This document shows, in pieces, positions 25,401 to 34,929 of a stretch of DNA of 64,000 bases. This DNA is from Apus apus (taxonomy: Eukaryota; Chordata; Aves; Apodiformes; Apodidae): positions 682,001 to 746,000 of the forward strand of contig NC_067305.1 in NCBI RefSeq assembly GCF_020740795.1, given 5' to 3'. The notes beneath the pieces were generated by a model. The model was given only the letters and a program-made list of their open reading frames with translations, was not told where the DNA came from and did not search any database. Numbering within the stretch: the first letter of the stretch is position 1; every line of letters starts with the position of its first letter. Position numbers and translations under genes: made by a program.

Positions 25401-28400
25401 CCTGCTATTTGTATGGATAAAATTAGACAAAGGCATTAATTAAGAGAAATACAGGGCACATGCATAAGATTCAGAGTGAATTTGGTTTTGTAAAATCAAG
25501 GTAAGGATGGTAGGCAGGGGTAACAACCCTGCATAGTTTAAAATTAGCCTGGCAAAATTAATCAGTCATTGAAGTGACTCGTCAGGGGCAAGTCAGTTTT
25601 CCAAACAGAGAGCAAGAGAGATGACCCAAGGGAAAACACCTCCATCACCTGAACTGCACATTGTACGAGGTATTAGCACTATCAAAAGCCTCAAGAACCA
25701 GAATAAATTTGCACCAATTCTCATGAGCTGCCAAGTGAAGAGATGTCTGACAGGGATGTCTTCATCAAAATACAGAAATTAACATCTGACAGGAGAGATT
25801 AACTAAATTCCTAGTGACTGCTGCTCTCTTTTGGACTTTGCTTTAAAAGCCAAGCAAGCAGAGTGTTTGCTATCATCAAGAGAGACATCCTTGATGGCCA
25901 CGTACCACCAAATGCAGCCAAAAGTGTATTACCTGAAACAAATGCCAGTTATCACAGGGTCTTTTTATGGTTAATAAAGGCCTAGCTAAGTGAGTCCATA
26001 AATCTTAGTACACAGGTCATCTCATCATATCCAAGCGTACCTTCTGGTCTGAACTGTGCACCAAGCTCTAAAGGCTCTACAGTGACTTACTCAAATAGAG
26101 ATGCTTACACTAGAGCTGCTTCATATTTGGACAGTTACTTTAGGGAGAAAGTCCACAAAATATCTGCAGTAGCTGACTTCAACAAGAAAGCCCAGCACAG
26201 GAAACTAAGATTCAGTGATCCAGAAAAATTTTAAAGAAAAAACAAGAAATACTTCCTCATAAATTAACTAACTAGTCAGAAAAAAACACAAGAGATGGAA
26301 ACATTTCATTCCTTTTATAATCACTTAGATGCAAAAATGAAGGGAGATGGGAGACTTACAGTTGGCCATAAAATTGCCCAATAACATTCCTAGACAAGTG
26401 GTGTATGTACTGACATGGTCAGGAAAAATCTAAACTTCCCAAATCTTATCTACTACAACAGTACCAAAATTCAATCAAAAGTAAAAAAGCAATTTTGCTG
26501 CCAGATTTATTTGTTTTAAAATGAAGTTTCAACTGCTAAATAGTATATGATTACAAAAACTCCCTGGTGGGAATAGAAATAATTACTTTTGGCTTCAGTA
26601 GCCAGTTTATTAGAGGATGCAGACCAAATAGCAGTTTTTTTAAAATGTAGTTGGTACAAGGTCTTTTTCTAGCATGCTTGCATTGTAGCTTCATGTGTTT
26701 TCAACTCTGTCCACATTCCCAAATTGCTTGGGACAACCATTTCTCTTTTCCTTCATTTCAGCCCTCAGTCAATAAAGTGAACCAGACAATAAAAATTGTC
26801 ACTTAAAAATTAACCTTCCTTGGATTGGTCAATTTTAATCTAGATCAGTTTCTCAACTCACTGTACCAAGGAGCTCCATGTGTGCATACTCACACAAGGA
26901 GAGGCACAACAGGACACATGCAGCTGCAGCCCCTCATTTCAGACTTTAGATGTCTGAATTGCTCCCATCACAGCACGTTCATCTTATATTCTACAAATAC
27001 ATTTGTGTATAGACTGGTTGGAATATCTGCTTTCACTGGCTGCATCAATAAGCTGAGGAATTTCCCTCTGACAAGCCTGGCATGTTAAGAAGCATCAATA
27101 GCATCATCCCCACTGCAAATATTGCCCATTCTAATTTAAAAAGAAAAAAAATTTAAAATCATGCGTGCCTTTCCTTACCTTTTATTGAACTCCTCAAGTT
27201 CTGCCCTCAGTTTTCCTATTTCAATCTGCAATCTGGCCCTCTCTTTGGCAGTTTCATCCAGAACTCTTCGAGCATCAGCCAGTTCAGACTCATAGAGACT
27301 CTTGATTCCACTCACCTAAGGGAAAAAGTATTCAGATATGAGAACATCGTAAAGACCATCAAAGAGCTGAAAGACAGCACCAAGTTTTACAAAGCCTTCT
27401 TTGAAAATAGGGTGTATGGTATTGTTTCTGTTTAAGCACATTCTATATCAAACATTTTCAATTAATATGCACCTACAATTAGATGTGATCTAGTCCCAAA
27501 GACAAGACATGTTTATTCCCAGTGGGACATCACAAAATATACTATGTTTGAAATGTGCAAGTCTTTCAAAGAGATAAGCTGAAGCAGATCATCACACTCT
27601 ACAATCAGATCTTAAATTATTTGCTCTCATTTCCAATACTGCTGCTTTGGGAGATATTGTTTAAACACATATCATTTAAAGATAAATTATTACAGACTTA
27701 TTTTGTGTAATACAGGTCCAAGGCCAAATTTGCTTCTGCTGTTCTTGCATGATAAAGCTAAAAAGAATCTGCAACTAGATGAACTACAGAAATATGAATT
27801 GTCTACAGATGAGCTTCCATTCTTGTTCTCTACCTCAGAGGATAAGGATCTACAGACCTCTCTCAGTCCCAACTCAATATATTTACATCATCAGCTAAAC
27901 AGATTGCAGTGATGCACCTTAGTCTTTCACACCTTTCTTTTCTTTGGAATGGAAGGCTACATGAAAGGTGTATCAGACAGCTGAAATTTCAAGACCATGT
28001 AAGATTGCTGCTATTGCTTCTATGAAAGGTAAGAGAACAACTATTACTAATGTAAATTCAGAAACAAAGTAATCAGAGAGTGAGAAGAGCCAAAAGCAGA
28101 ATGTACCAACTTTAGAAAGAGAGATTTCATAACAAAGTATAAAATGCAGGAACAAGAAAGCAAACTGTGTTATTCCTAGGAGTGCCTATTTCAGCATCAG
28201 AGTAGCATCAGTGACAGACTCAACCATCTGGTCTTCAAAAAGACTGATTTAAAGCAGTCAGGATATAATTAAATTCCTCAGACTATAATCTTGTAAAACT
28301 TCTGAAATTCACTAAAATGACAGTATGCAGACTGAGAAGCCTTAGTTTAAAAGTGTATCACATACCAGAAATTACTTGGCTGCCTATCCATGTCATCTTA

Positions 28401-31400
28401 CTAAATAATTATTTCAAGCTTTATTTAACTGAAGTTTTGGGGCTGGTTGTCTTTTGATTTTTTCCCCATAGCCGATATCCAGAGGTTGCTTATGGCACAA
28501 CCAACTCTGTATTAGTAGTTACAAAGCTTAGGATGTCCTACCAAAAGTGTACCAAGACTTCACTAAACTCTTCAATACAGAACTCAATAATGCCAAGGAA
28601 AATAAATTTAAAAATGAGAGTCTTGCTTCTGTGATACTTAAAAAAGGAGGTAAATCATTTATGCTTTTGAGGCATTACAGACAATACAGAGCTTAACAAC
28701 TCCAAAACAACAACACCCTGAACAGAGAACAATTAATGCAAATCCTCTGTAGAGAAGATACATCTCCATGGAGTTAAAAATTGCATGATGAAAGCAGTTT
28801 CAGAACCTGTTGGTTAAAAGAGATCCAGAGACTGTGCTGGTAAATGAAAAAGGGCTGATTCATTCCCAGCATCACCAGTTGTGGTAACTTAGTATGCATT
28901 TTTCTCCTGCAGCACCTTAAGCTTGTCTTTGCTCTTACTCCAGTAAAAAAAATGAGAAGGAAACACACAGATTCAAATCGCAGCCCAAAGTGTTTGTCAA
29001 AAAGCCACTTTCACTAGAATTTTAAGCTAATCCACTAAGTGGACAGAAGTAACTGAGACTTAAGGACACACTGCAGCTTCCAGCACAGGGAGGCAGCAAC
29101 ACCTTCAACCACTGCGCACAAAGACAACCACAAAACACCTCCACAAAAAAACCAAAACCTTTGCCAGAACTCGAACAACAGGATGCAAAGAGAATATGGA
29201 TACACGATATAATTGATAAAAGTTTTAGATTAACAGACTGAACTGGACAGCAGTTCAAGATACTATTTCTAGATCATTAATTAACATTTTGTTTATTTTC
29301 AGCACTGCTCAAGTGGAGAGAACCAAACACAGCAACAGGCTCAGAGGAATATAAGTGGTGCCAGCCCAGCTGAACTAGCCTGGTACAATGTGCCTGACAA
29401 CACTTCTAGCCTCTAACTGTTACCCATTGGAAATACCCTTTCTGGCCCAGCACAGGGAAATTCTGGGAAGTATTTCTGTTCCCAAGACCCTCAAAAAAAA
29501 AAAAAAGAAAAAAGCAGAGATAAGAAAAGTAAGCATAGATAAGTCATACAGCCCATTGAGACTCAGTAGCCACAATGTCCAGAATGCAAGCCTCTAGGGA
29601 GCAGTAAAACTCCCCAGATGGCAGCTCAGGACAGCAAATGGGTCCCTCCACTCTGAAAATGTAGCCCCCCCACATCTGAAGGTGATGGAAGAAAACAAGT
29701 TTAAACCTCAAAGTTGAGTTCAGCAGGAATGAGACGACAGGCTGCAGCCTGATCCACCACTACATGTCAGCGTGCACTCAATCCTGACTCTTCCCACTGA
29801 GAGGCCAAGCTGAGCTGTACCTACAAATTGTACTATCCATGTGCTTTCACTTTTTTTTTTTTATTTTGCTGGCAAAAGAGCAAGTTTGCAATTGGGCAAC
29901 ACAGTGGACAAGGAGCATGTGGAGAACAAGAAAACTGAGATGTTTCCATAGCACAGTCTGAAAGGCAGAACTGCTAGATGCTACCAACCTGTGCTGGGGA
30001 GCACTCAAAGCTCACTCTGCAGCAGTTACAGGACAGGCACAGCAACATAGATCCTGCCACAGCAATCACTTGAGAAAAGCTACAAGACATCACTCAGTGA
30101 AGACACGGGGAACATGCCAAGAAGGAAGTGAACCTACACGCTAGGCAAGAAGCATGTTCCCTCCAACCACAAGTGAGTCCAGAAATTTGATGAGACATTA
30201 ATCTCATTAACATGAATTAATGTGCAAAACATACGTGTATTGCCTCCAGGTGTGGCTCAATATATTCTTATTTACCCATTTACAGATTGACAAAGCACTG
30301 CAAGTCAAGTAGGTTCGGACTCTCCAAGAACATCAGTCAGGTTCTCAAGAACAATTAAAATGTGCATTGCATATCACCATCACCTCCTAGATGATGTCTC
30401 TAGTGCCAGAAGACCATCGCATCCCATGTCATGGAGGCTACAACTCGAGTGAACCCTCCATCCACAGCAGCATCTGAACATTTATTTTGTATGTAGCAAC
30501 TACGCAAAACCAAACCCATGTAACCTGGGCATGACAGTGTCTCTGATGACTGTGGTAGCCACCTACACAGAGATGGGAAGACAAAGATGAAGATGGAATC
30601 CTCTGTAGGTTCTGCTTTTGTCACAAAGGCAATTGCTGTCAGCAGATGAGGCTCCCAGGGATCTCCTTTCTTCCCCCCCCTCACTTCTCCTTTCTGTGGG
30701 TGAGAACAGTGGGATGTCCTCAGAACAGTGTGGTAACCCTTCCCTTGCCCATAAAAACTTATTTTCTGGAAGGCCGCAATCATGAGCTCTGCAGGGGAGG
30801 GCAGAGTGTAAGCAGAAAGGGAACTGAGGAGAGCTCTAGGACTCTTCCTCTTAGCCCTTCCAGATTCCCCCTCCCAGTCTCAGACATCAGGTTACGGTAA
30901 CAGCAATCCCAACAGTGAGAACAGCCTCAGTCATGTACTAGGGAGGTAAAGAAACTAGGGGATGGGCTCAGTTTTTCTTCTGTCCTAGGCTAAGCTACAC
31001 AAGGGGACTCATGCAGGAGAGCAAAGAGGAAGAATTAAGACAAATAGAGGTTCCCCCCAGCTCCAACAGCAAAATATTTTTTGTATTAACTGAGGGCTTA
31101 CGGCATATATTTTGATTTTTCTTTTCTAGAGGACTACTGCATACAAGTAAAGGTAGAACTACTGGATAGGGCTAGGAAAAGAAGAAAAAAAGGGTATAAT
31201 TAGTAGAGGACTAGAGATGAATCCTTTTCTCTACTGCTAAGAGGTGGTAGACCTGTGTTCCTCAAAAAGAGCAACCACAGTTACTTTGTTCCAAGGCCAT
31301 AATGCAGCTGTGGTCTGTAAAACTAAGGAGATTGCCCCAACAGAGGAGGGGAAAATGGCTGCTTCTTCTACCTTCTGCAGATGGGTGATGAAAACAACAA

Positions 31401-34400
31401 GGAAAAAGAACATCATCAGTTTATGATAAACAGTCTCTAGCAGCCATTGCCTGAACAGCATCAGAAGAAAAATTTCTCATCTAGAAGATATTCCCCTAAA
31501 CCAGAGCTTTGAGAACAAGATCAGAAATTGCCAATCCTTTCTTCCTGTGTCTGCAGGGTTGAGGGGAGTGGGTCACAGAACAGTTTGGGTTGGAAGGGAC
31601 CTTAAAGATCATCCAGTCCTACCCCCTGCCATGGGCAGGGACACCTCCCACTAGACCACGTTGCTCCAACCCCATCTAACCTGCCCTTCAACACTGCCAG
31701 GGATGGGGCAGCCACAGCTTCTCTGGGCAAGCTGGGCCAGGGCTTCATCATCTTCACACTAGGTAACTTCTTCCTAATGTCTAACATAAATCTCCACTCT
31801 TCCAGTTTAAACCCATTACCCCTCATCCTCTAACTACATGCCCTTGCAAGAAGTCCCTTCTCAGGTTTCCTGTAGACCCCAGCAAAGTCAGTAATGGTCT
31901 CAACCCAGCCCCTTTCTCCAACAGTCACTGTGGGATACTGGAGTGATAAGGAACAAACATCTCCCTCATGATACATTGCTCTTGTCTACTGCTTGTCATA
32001 GCAATCCTCAAATGGGAACAAACCTCCCATTTGCCTTGGATTATGAACCCATCACCTGCTCTCGAGGCAGAAGTCTCAGGTGTGAACACAGCACCCACAG
32101 GGGAGCAGCCACTCCTGCTTGCTATCCCACAAGGTGCATCATCCCATCTACCACAGTAGCAAACTACTTTCCTAGTCACTACCAGAGATAATCCAAGAAT
32201 ACCACAGTATTCAGGCACCTAAAAAAATTACATAAATCAGGAACAAATTTATACACTGTTCAGGATGACCAAGGGGAAATTTTGTCTTGAACACCCTGGG
32301 AAAAGTAAATAGCTCTTTTAAGCATGCAGAGCTAATATAAAAATATAATTATGTAGCCCGACCAGTATGACAATACCACTGGACTATGCTTCACAGCACT
32401 TCTACACAGAAGTTAGAATTGCTTTGGGGCTGGTTTGGGTTTTTTGGTCTTTTTGTGGGGTTTGGAGGGTTTATTTTTAATTAATACCTTACTTCATGCT
32501 GAGCCTAATAATTTTATGAACACAAATTCTAAGAGAGCAACAAGAAAACTGGATCGTCAGCAGAAAATCCAGTTTACTGGATTGGGCCTGGAAGTGAAAG
32601 GACAGGATTCTCCCATTCCAGTAAACCCAAAAAGGCTTTACACAGCCTTTCACAGTCCTGACCTGCTGTCCACTATTCTGCATCAAAACAATAAGACTAC
32701 GAAGTCTCCTTTTCTGGATGAATGTAAATAATAAATAAGCTGTCCTAAAGGGATGGGAAACATTTAATAAATGCAGTCCAGAGACCATGTAAAGTCTCTT
32801 ACATTGTTCCTGACACAGCAAAGAAGAGCCTGAGGAATCTTGACAAAATTTGATAGAATATGTCTAAGAATTAGGACTTTTTCTGAAGTCTGGAAGAAAA
32901 GTGAGGAAGGAAAGCTCAAGGGCAAAGCAAAATCTTCAAGCTTATTTTTCCAATTGATATATGAGAGTATTTTTCCAGAATTGATAACACATGGAACTGC
33001 TATGAGGATTTGGTTTATGTTCATATTAAAAACCTAATTAGATTTTATCTGTTTTCTGTTTGTCCAGTTCTTACTCTTGTTATATGTGCACTGTCAATTA
33101 CATTCTGCCTTCTACCTTTAAAACACTTACTCTTTCTAGTCTGCACCAATCTATAAGGTAGAAGAACCACACATGGTTATTTTATATTATTTCACATAGG
33201 GCAAGTGATGTAGCCATGTTGTATGTTTAGAAATATCTAGTTATTTTGAAAACATAAAAGCTATAATATATTAATAAGTGGTACTAAGGGATTTCAAAGT
33301 ACTTAAATCCTGAATGTACACTGATGGCAGGTAGGCAAACCACTCCCAAAACAAGACACTATAATATCTGGGCTTCTTAAAGCAAATGAATTCAAACACT
33401 CCTCCCGCCACCCACCAGACCCTTAAATGGGGAAGCCCACACAGCGGCACAGCAATCCATTGCATCACACAACTTAGAGTAACAGTTGTTAGCTTACAGG
33501 CTTTCCACAGAAGTTTCACTTCATCTCAGAGGTGGGACATGCCACCTCACAGCCTGCCTCCAACAGATGGAGGAGAGGGGATTTGGTCTGGTACAGGATG
33601 GGTGGGACCGTCCCCAGCAGGGTCACTGACTACATCCTTCCTCCATATGGGAAGGAGAGCCCTGGGGGAAAGCAGATAGAACAGAGGGAAAAGCAAAACA
33701 AAAAGGATCAGCCAATTTTGCCTCCAAGATCACAGGAAACAGACCAGATCCCCTTCCACGATGGGAACTATCAGCAGAGCAGTTCCCACCACAAGGACTG
33801 AATCCCAGGCATTTGCAGGGACTAAGACAGATTTCCTCTGGCGGAAAGAAAAGCTAGTCTAGACCCTTTCAAATTTTTGAATCTCATCACATGGGCCGGG
33901 CAGGACAGCGGCCGCACGGAACAAGTTCACACCCAGCTGCCACAACTGCGGGACGCACGTGCCGGGCAGGGGCGCAGCCCGCGCGGGAAACAGGCAGACC
34001 CCGCGCGGGAAACAGGCAGACCCCGCGCGGGAAACAGGCAGACCCCGCGCGGGAAACAGGCAGACCCCGCGCGGGAAACAGGCAGACCCCGCGCGGGAAA
34101 CAGGCAGACCCCGCCGCAGCCGCCACCGGCGCCGCGCGCGGCACCTACGAGCGTTCGGAGGGTCCCGCGCGCTGCTCGCGCTGCCAGAGGCGGGAGCAGC
34201 CAACGCCCCCGGCCGCCCCCGCGAAGAAAGGCGCCCGGCCCCGCCGCCCCGCGCCCGCCCAGGGGCCGAATTTTCACTCGGTGCCGATCCCGGCCTGAGC
34301 CGCCTTCAGTGTGACTGAAGCAGCCTCTCTGCTCAACAGCGCGGCCAAAGAGCCCCTGACAGCCCCCGAGGGGCCACAAAATTACAGGCAGGCGCTGGAT

Positions 34401-34929
34401 CCCCACCAGCCCCCCACCCCCGCCCCCAGCCCCGCCCAGCCCCCAGGGGTCTCGCCCGTAGCCCCGAGCCCCACGGCCGGAGCCCACTGCCCGAGGGACC
34501 CGCGGCCGGAGCCGGGCGGGCCGGGCCGGGCAGGGCGGGCCGCGCATGGCGCCACGAGCCCGGCCGCGCCGAGCCCCGGCAGCGCGGCCCGGGAACTGCT
34601 CGGCCGAGTCCCTGGGCCGCGGAGCCCTTCCCGGGACGGAGCGAAGAAACGCCTCCAACGAGCCGCTGGTGCTCGCCCTTCCGCCCCAGAGCCGCGGGCG
34701 AGGGCCAGCAGGCCATCCCGAGCCGTACCTCCCGGGTGGTGACCTCCTCCTTCTCGGAGATCTTCAGCAGCAGCCGGTCATTTTCCAGCTCCAGCGACCG
34801 CACACGGTCGATGTAAACGGCCAGCCGGTCATTGAGCTGCCGCAGCTCCTCCTTCTCCTGCAGGCGGGAGATGCGAGTCGGGGACAGCGGGGTCCCGCCG
34901 GGGGTGCCGCGGCTCGGGGTGCCTGACAT
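7371..34929 (-). CDS. LMNB2: Lamin B2 (LMNB2), complete coding span, 12 exons
   Basis: B-type nuclear lamin, an intermediate-filament protein of the lamina under the inner nuclear membrane. Twelve coding exons joined by GT-AG introns total 1803 bp, giving 600 residues plus stop, which is the usual vertebrate lamin B2 size. A short head contains the mitotic CDK site LSPTR (Ser16). The coiled-coil rod starts near residue 24 with [20 protein letters not shown] and ends with the IF terminus [15 protein letters not shown] (to residue 380). A Ser-rich linker follows, then the nuclear localisation signal KRKR (414-417). The lamin-tail Ig-fold lies at about 445-560, then an acidic stretch, and a C-terminal CSVM CaaX box for farnesylation (597-600). 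The start is chosen from family similarity and the MSGTP N-terminus. The frame stays open about 80 codons further upstream. LMNB1 is excluded by the tail sequence and CaaX context. Confidence 0.97.
7413..8548 (-). other. LMNB2 intron 11
   Basis: 1136-bp intron between the acidic-tail exon and the CaaX exon. It contains no recognised repeat or gene. The open frames around 8140-8518 overlap on both strands and look like chance. Confidence 0.85.
8549..8650 (-). CDS. LMNB2: LMNB2 exon 11
   Basis: 102 bp, phase 0, residues 554-587. It encodes [16 protein letters not shown], an acidic run, then [11 protein letters not shown], the conserved lamin B acidic tail. Splice sites are tgtgtag at the acceptor and gtaata at the donor. 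Confidence 0.95.
9930..10562 (+). mobile_element. CR1 LINE fragment in LMNB2 intron 10
   Basis: CR1 3' half in plus orientation, antisense to LMNB2. Landmarks are 'tgtggccaccagcagcctgg', 'ggactgagaagggcagtgga'-type sequence (here 'gtccagagaagggcagtgg'), 'cagcctggagacaaggagg', and a terminal 'aatgattctatg' CR1 tail. The 222-residue open frame on the opposite strand is a shadow of this repeat. Confidence 0.92.
10563..10815 (+). mobile_element. Second CR1 LINE fragment, tandem
   Basis: A second, shorter CR1 3' end, starting right after the previous tail. It reads 'ttgtgccaggggaggtttag ... cactggcacaggctgctcaa ... ggttggacttgatgatccta' and finishes with a decayed tail ('caattctgatt'). Same orientation as its neighbour. 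This could be an independent insertion at the older tail. Confidence 0.88.
10930..11049 (-). CDS. LMNB2: LMNB2 exon 10
   Basis: 120 bp, residues 514-553. It encodes [20 protein letters not shown], then [20 protein letters not shown]. This is the second half of the lamin-tail Ig-fold. The acceptor is ctcactag and the donor gtagga. Confidence 0.96.
11050..11936 (-). other. LMNB2 intron 9
   Basis: 887-bp AT-rich intron with no recognised repeat or gene. Confidence 0.85.
11937..12044 (-). CDS. LMNB2: LMNB2 exon 9
   Basis: 108 bp, residues 478-513. It encodes [20 protein letters not shown], then [16 protein letters not shown], in the lamin-tail Ig-fold. The donor is gtaagt. Confidence 0.96.
12045..12540 (-). 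other. LMNB2 intron 8
   Basis: 496-bp intron. No repeat or gene was recognised. Confidence 0.85.
12541..12832 (-). CDS. LMNB2: LMNB2 exon 8
   Basis: 292 bp covering the end of codon 380 to residue 477. It starts [17 protein letters not shown], followed by a serine run encoded by a short AGC repeat, the nuclear localisation signal [10 protein letters not shown], a Gly/Ser-rich linker, and [20 protein letters not shown], the first strands of the lamin-tail Ig-fold. Confidence 0.96.
12761..12778 (-). repeat. Coding AGC trinucleotide repeat (poly-Ser)
   Basis: Six CTG units on the plus strand, read as AGC codons on the LMNB2 strand. They encode part of the serine run between the rod and the NLS in exon 8. 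Confidence 0.85.
12833..13299 (-). other. LMNB2 intron 7
   Basis: 467-bp intron. No repeat or gene was recognised. Confidence 0.85.
13300..13520 (-). CDS. LMNB2: LMNB2 exon 7
   Basis: 221 bp covering residues 307-379 and two bases of codon 380. This is the end of coil 2, with [20 protein letters not shown], then [20 protein letters not shown], which is the intermediate-filament helix-termination motif. A 221-bp exon at this position is a hallmark of IF genes. Confidence 0.97.
13521..14185 (-). other. LMNB2 intron 6
   Basis: 665-bp intron. Most of it (about 13676-14157) is a CR1 fragment. Confidence 0.85.
13676..14157 (+). mobile_element. CR1 LINE fragment in LMNB2 intron 6
   Basis: CR1 3' end in plus orientation. 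Landmarks are 'gaatgtgtccagagaagggc', 'tgttcagcctggagaagaga', 'ttgcccagggaagctgtgg', 'ggtcccttccaactcaaacc', and the 'gtgattctatac' tail. Confidence 0.93.
14186..14311 (-). CDS. LMNB2: LMNB2 exon 6
   Basis: 126 bp, residues 265-306. It encodes [20 protein letters not shown], then [22 protein letters not shown], part of rod coil 2. The donor is gtaaat and the acceptor ccttccag. Confidence 0.96.
14312..16458 (-). other. LMNB2 intron 5
   Basis: 2147-bp intron. About 14960-15675 is CR1. The flanks (14312-14959 and 15676-16458) show nothing recognised. Confidence 0.85.
14960..15675 (+). mobile_element. CR1 LINE fragment in LMNB2 intron 5
   Basis: CR1 ORF2 C-terminal region and 3' end in plus orientation. 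It includes 'atgaagttcaacaaggccaa' and 'aggtcctgcccctgggttgc' (the conserved [12 protein letters not shown] stretch after the reverse transcriptase), 'ctgaggagaaggacttgggg', and the tail 'ccctgtgattctatga'. The 190-residue antisense open frame is a shadow. Confidence 0.94.
16459..16629 (-). CDS. LMNB2: LMNB2 exon 5
   Basis: 171 bp, residues 208-264. It encodes [20 protein letters not shown], then [11 protein letters not shown] at the end, in rod coil 1B and linker. The acceptor is gtgtag and the donor gtaact. Confidence 0.96.
17160..17316 (+). mobile_element. Short CR1 tail in LMNB2 intron 4
   Basis: The last about 150 bp of CR1 in plus orientation: 'ccctccctggaggtgttcag', 'gaactagatgatcttttagg', and a well preserved 'cattctatgattcta' tail. 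Confidence 0.94.
17631..17795 (+). pseudogene. ND4: NUMT: nuclear fragment of mitochondrial ND4
   Basis: About 165 bp of mitochondrial origin, coding part of NADH dehydrogenase subunit 4. Frame 1 from 17631 gives [20 protein letters not shown], which matches the conserved bird ND4 membrane segment ([17 protein letters not shown]). After a one-base frameshift near 17735, the text from 17740 reads as [13 protein letters not shown], then MALVA with ATA as Met, again following ND4. Base usage (C- and A-rich third positions, few G) is mitochondrial and unlike the flanks. The frameshift and a TAG stop show it is dead. Confidence 0.8.
19221..19346 (-). CDS. LMNB2: LMNB2 exon 4
   Basis: 126 bp, residues 166-207. 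It encodes [20 protein letters not shown], then [22 protein letters not shown], in rod coil 1B. Confidence 0.96.
19347..19992 (-). other. LMNB2 intron 3
   Basis: 646-bp AT-rich intron with no recognised repeat or gene. Confidence 0.85.
19993..20149 (-). CDS. LMNB2: LMNB2 exon 3
   Basis: 157 bp covering the last base of codon 113 to residue 165. It encodes [20 protein letters not shown], then [20 protein letters not shown] and [12 protein letters not shown], in rod coil 1B. The split serine codon (AG from exon 2, C here) is restored on joining. Confidence 0.96.
21950..22396 (+). mobile_element. CR1 LINE fragment from the ORF2 endonuclease region
   Basis: Translation of the plus strand is broken but clearly CR1 ORF2 near its N-terminus: a KQEELEL motif around 22168, then an [16 protein letters not shown] stretch corresponding to the CR1 APE-type endonuclease motif ITETWWD.SHDWS, and later CLWVK. 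A 5' piece is unusual, since nearly all other CR1 copies here are 3' ends. It abuts a CR1 3' end of opposite orientation at about 22396. Confidence 0.8.
22397..22803 (-). mobile_element. CR1 LINE fragment, inverted
   Basis: CR1 3' end in minus orientation: 'ttggaaaggaccttgaagatcatcaagtccaaccat' marks the tail side, then 'ccacctccctgggcag', 'tctagtctaaacctccccag', and 'cctcagcctctcctcatag'. Confidence 0.92.
22921..23580 (-). mobile_element. CR1 LINE fragment, inverted
   Basis: CR1 3' end in minus orientation: 'gggatcctaaagatcatcta', 'gggcagagacacctcccact', 'cttctcttctccaggctgaa', 'tgatgcccacacttcttttg', 'gcccaggatgtgatcagctt'. The 164- and 115-residue open frames here are CR1 shadows. Confidence 0.92.
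23786..24781. mobile_element. Solo LTR of an endogenous retrovirus
   Basis: A 996-bp element bounded by TGTTCTGGTTTG at the left and CAAACCACAACA at the right, imperfect inverted termini with the canonical TG...CA. It is flanked by the direct repeat ATTAT at 23781-23785 and 24782-24786, a 5-bp target-site duplication. It has no internal retroviral genes, so it is a solo LTR left by recombination between two LTRs. An ATTAAA at 24572-24577 would fit a poly(A) signal if it is in plus orientation, but I leave the orientation open. Confidence 0.88.
24693..24719. repeat. 27-base guanine homopolymer
   Basis: Uninterrupted G run inside the LTR. The length may be affected by sequencing or assembly error. 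Confidence 0.9.
25040..25330 (+). mobile_element. CR1 LINE fragment, middle 3' region
   Basis: CR1-like sequence in plus orientation: 'ctgggctgtattaataagaacatggc', 'aagacattgatagactggagcaa', 'cggagcccaccaaggtgctta', 'gttcacagaggctggagaaac'. It lacks the tail. Confidence 0.85.
27179..27315 (-). CDS. LMNB2: LMNB2 exon 2
   Basis: 137 bp, residues 68-112 plus two bases of codon 113. It encodes [20 protein letters not shown], then [20 protein letters not shown] and EEFNK, in rod coil 1B. Confidence 0.96.
31572..31880 (-). mobile_element. CR1 LINE fragment in LMNB2 intron 1
   Basis: CR1 3' end in minus orientation: 'ttgggttggaagggacctta', 'gccatgggcagggacacctc', 'cttcaacactgccagggatg', 'cttccagtttaaacccatta'. 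Confidence 0.93.
33977..34108. repeat. Six-copy 22-bp minisatellite with E2F motifs
   Basis: Six head-to-tail 22-bp units, nearly identical (only the first base of unit 1 differs). Each holds the palindrome CCCGCGCGGG and, on the LMNB2 strand, TTTCCCGCGC, which matches the E2F consensus TTTSSCGC. The 22-bp period is about two helical turns, so the sites lie on one face of DNA. The array is open in several frames only because it lacks stop codons. Confidence 0.93.
34729..34929 (-). CDS. LMNB2: LMNB2 exon 1 (coding part)
   Basis: 201 bp, residues 1-67: [20 protein letters not shown], then [40 protein letters not shown] and EEVTTRE. It contains the head with the mitotic LSPTR site and the start of coil 1A. 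ATG is at 34929-34927 with G at -3. The donor is gtacgg. Confidence 0.97.

Larger units (their letters stand above)
20150..27178 (-). other. LMNB2 intron 2
   Basis: 7029-bp intron holding a cluster of transposable elements between about 21950 and 25330: a CR1 endonuclease-region fragment, two inverted CR1 3' ends, a CR1 split by a solo LTR, and another CR1 fragment. The stretches 20150-21949 and 25331-27178 show nothing recognised. Confidence 0.85.
27316..34728 (-). other. LMNB2 intron 1
   Basis: 7413-bp intron. It holds one CR1 fragment (31572-31880) and, at its 5' end in sense direction, the downstream half of the CpG island with the 22-bp array. The stretches 27316-31571 and 31881-33880 show no recognised gene or repeat beyond short homopolymers (for example 29491-29504). 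Confidence 0.85.

Noticed and set aside
33859-34318. Long open frames of 80-240 residues on both strands over the 22-bp array
   Set aside because: All arise because the repeat has no stop codons. The translations are the same Arg/Pro-rich unit in every frame with no family resemblance.
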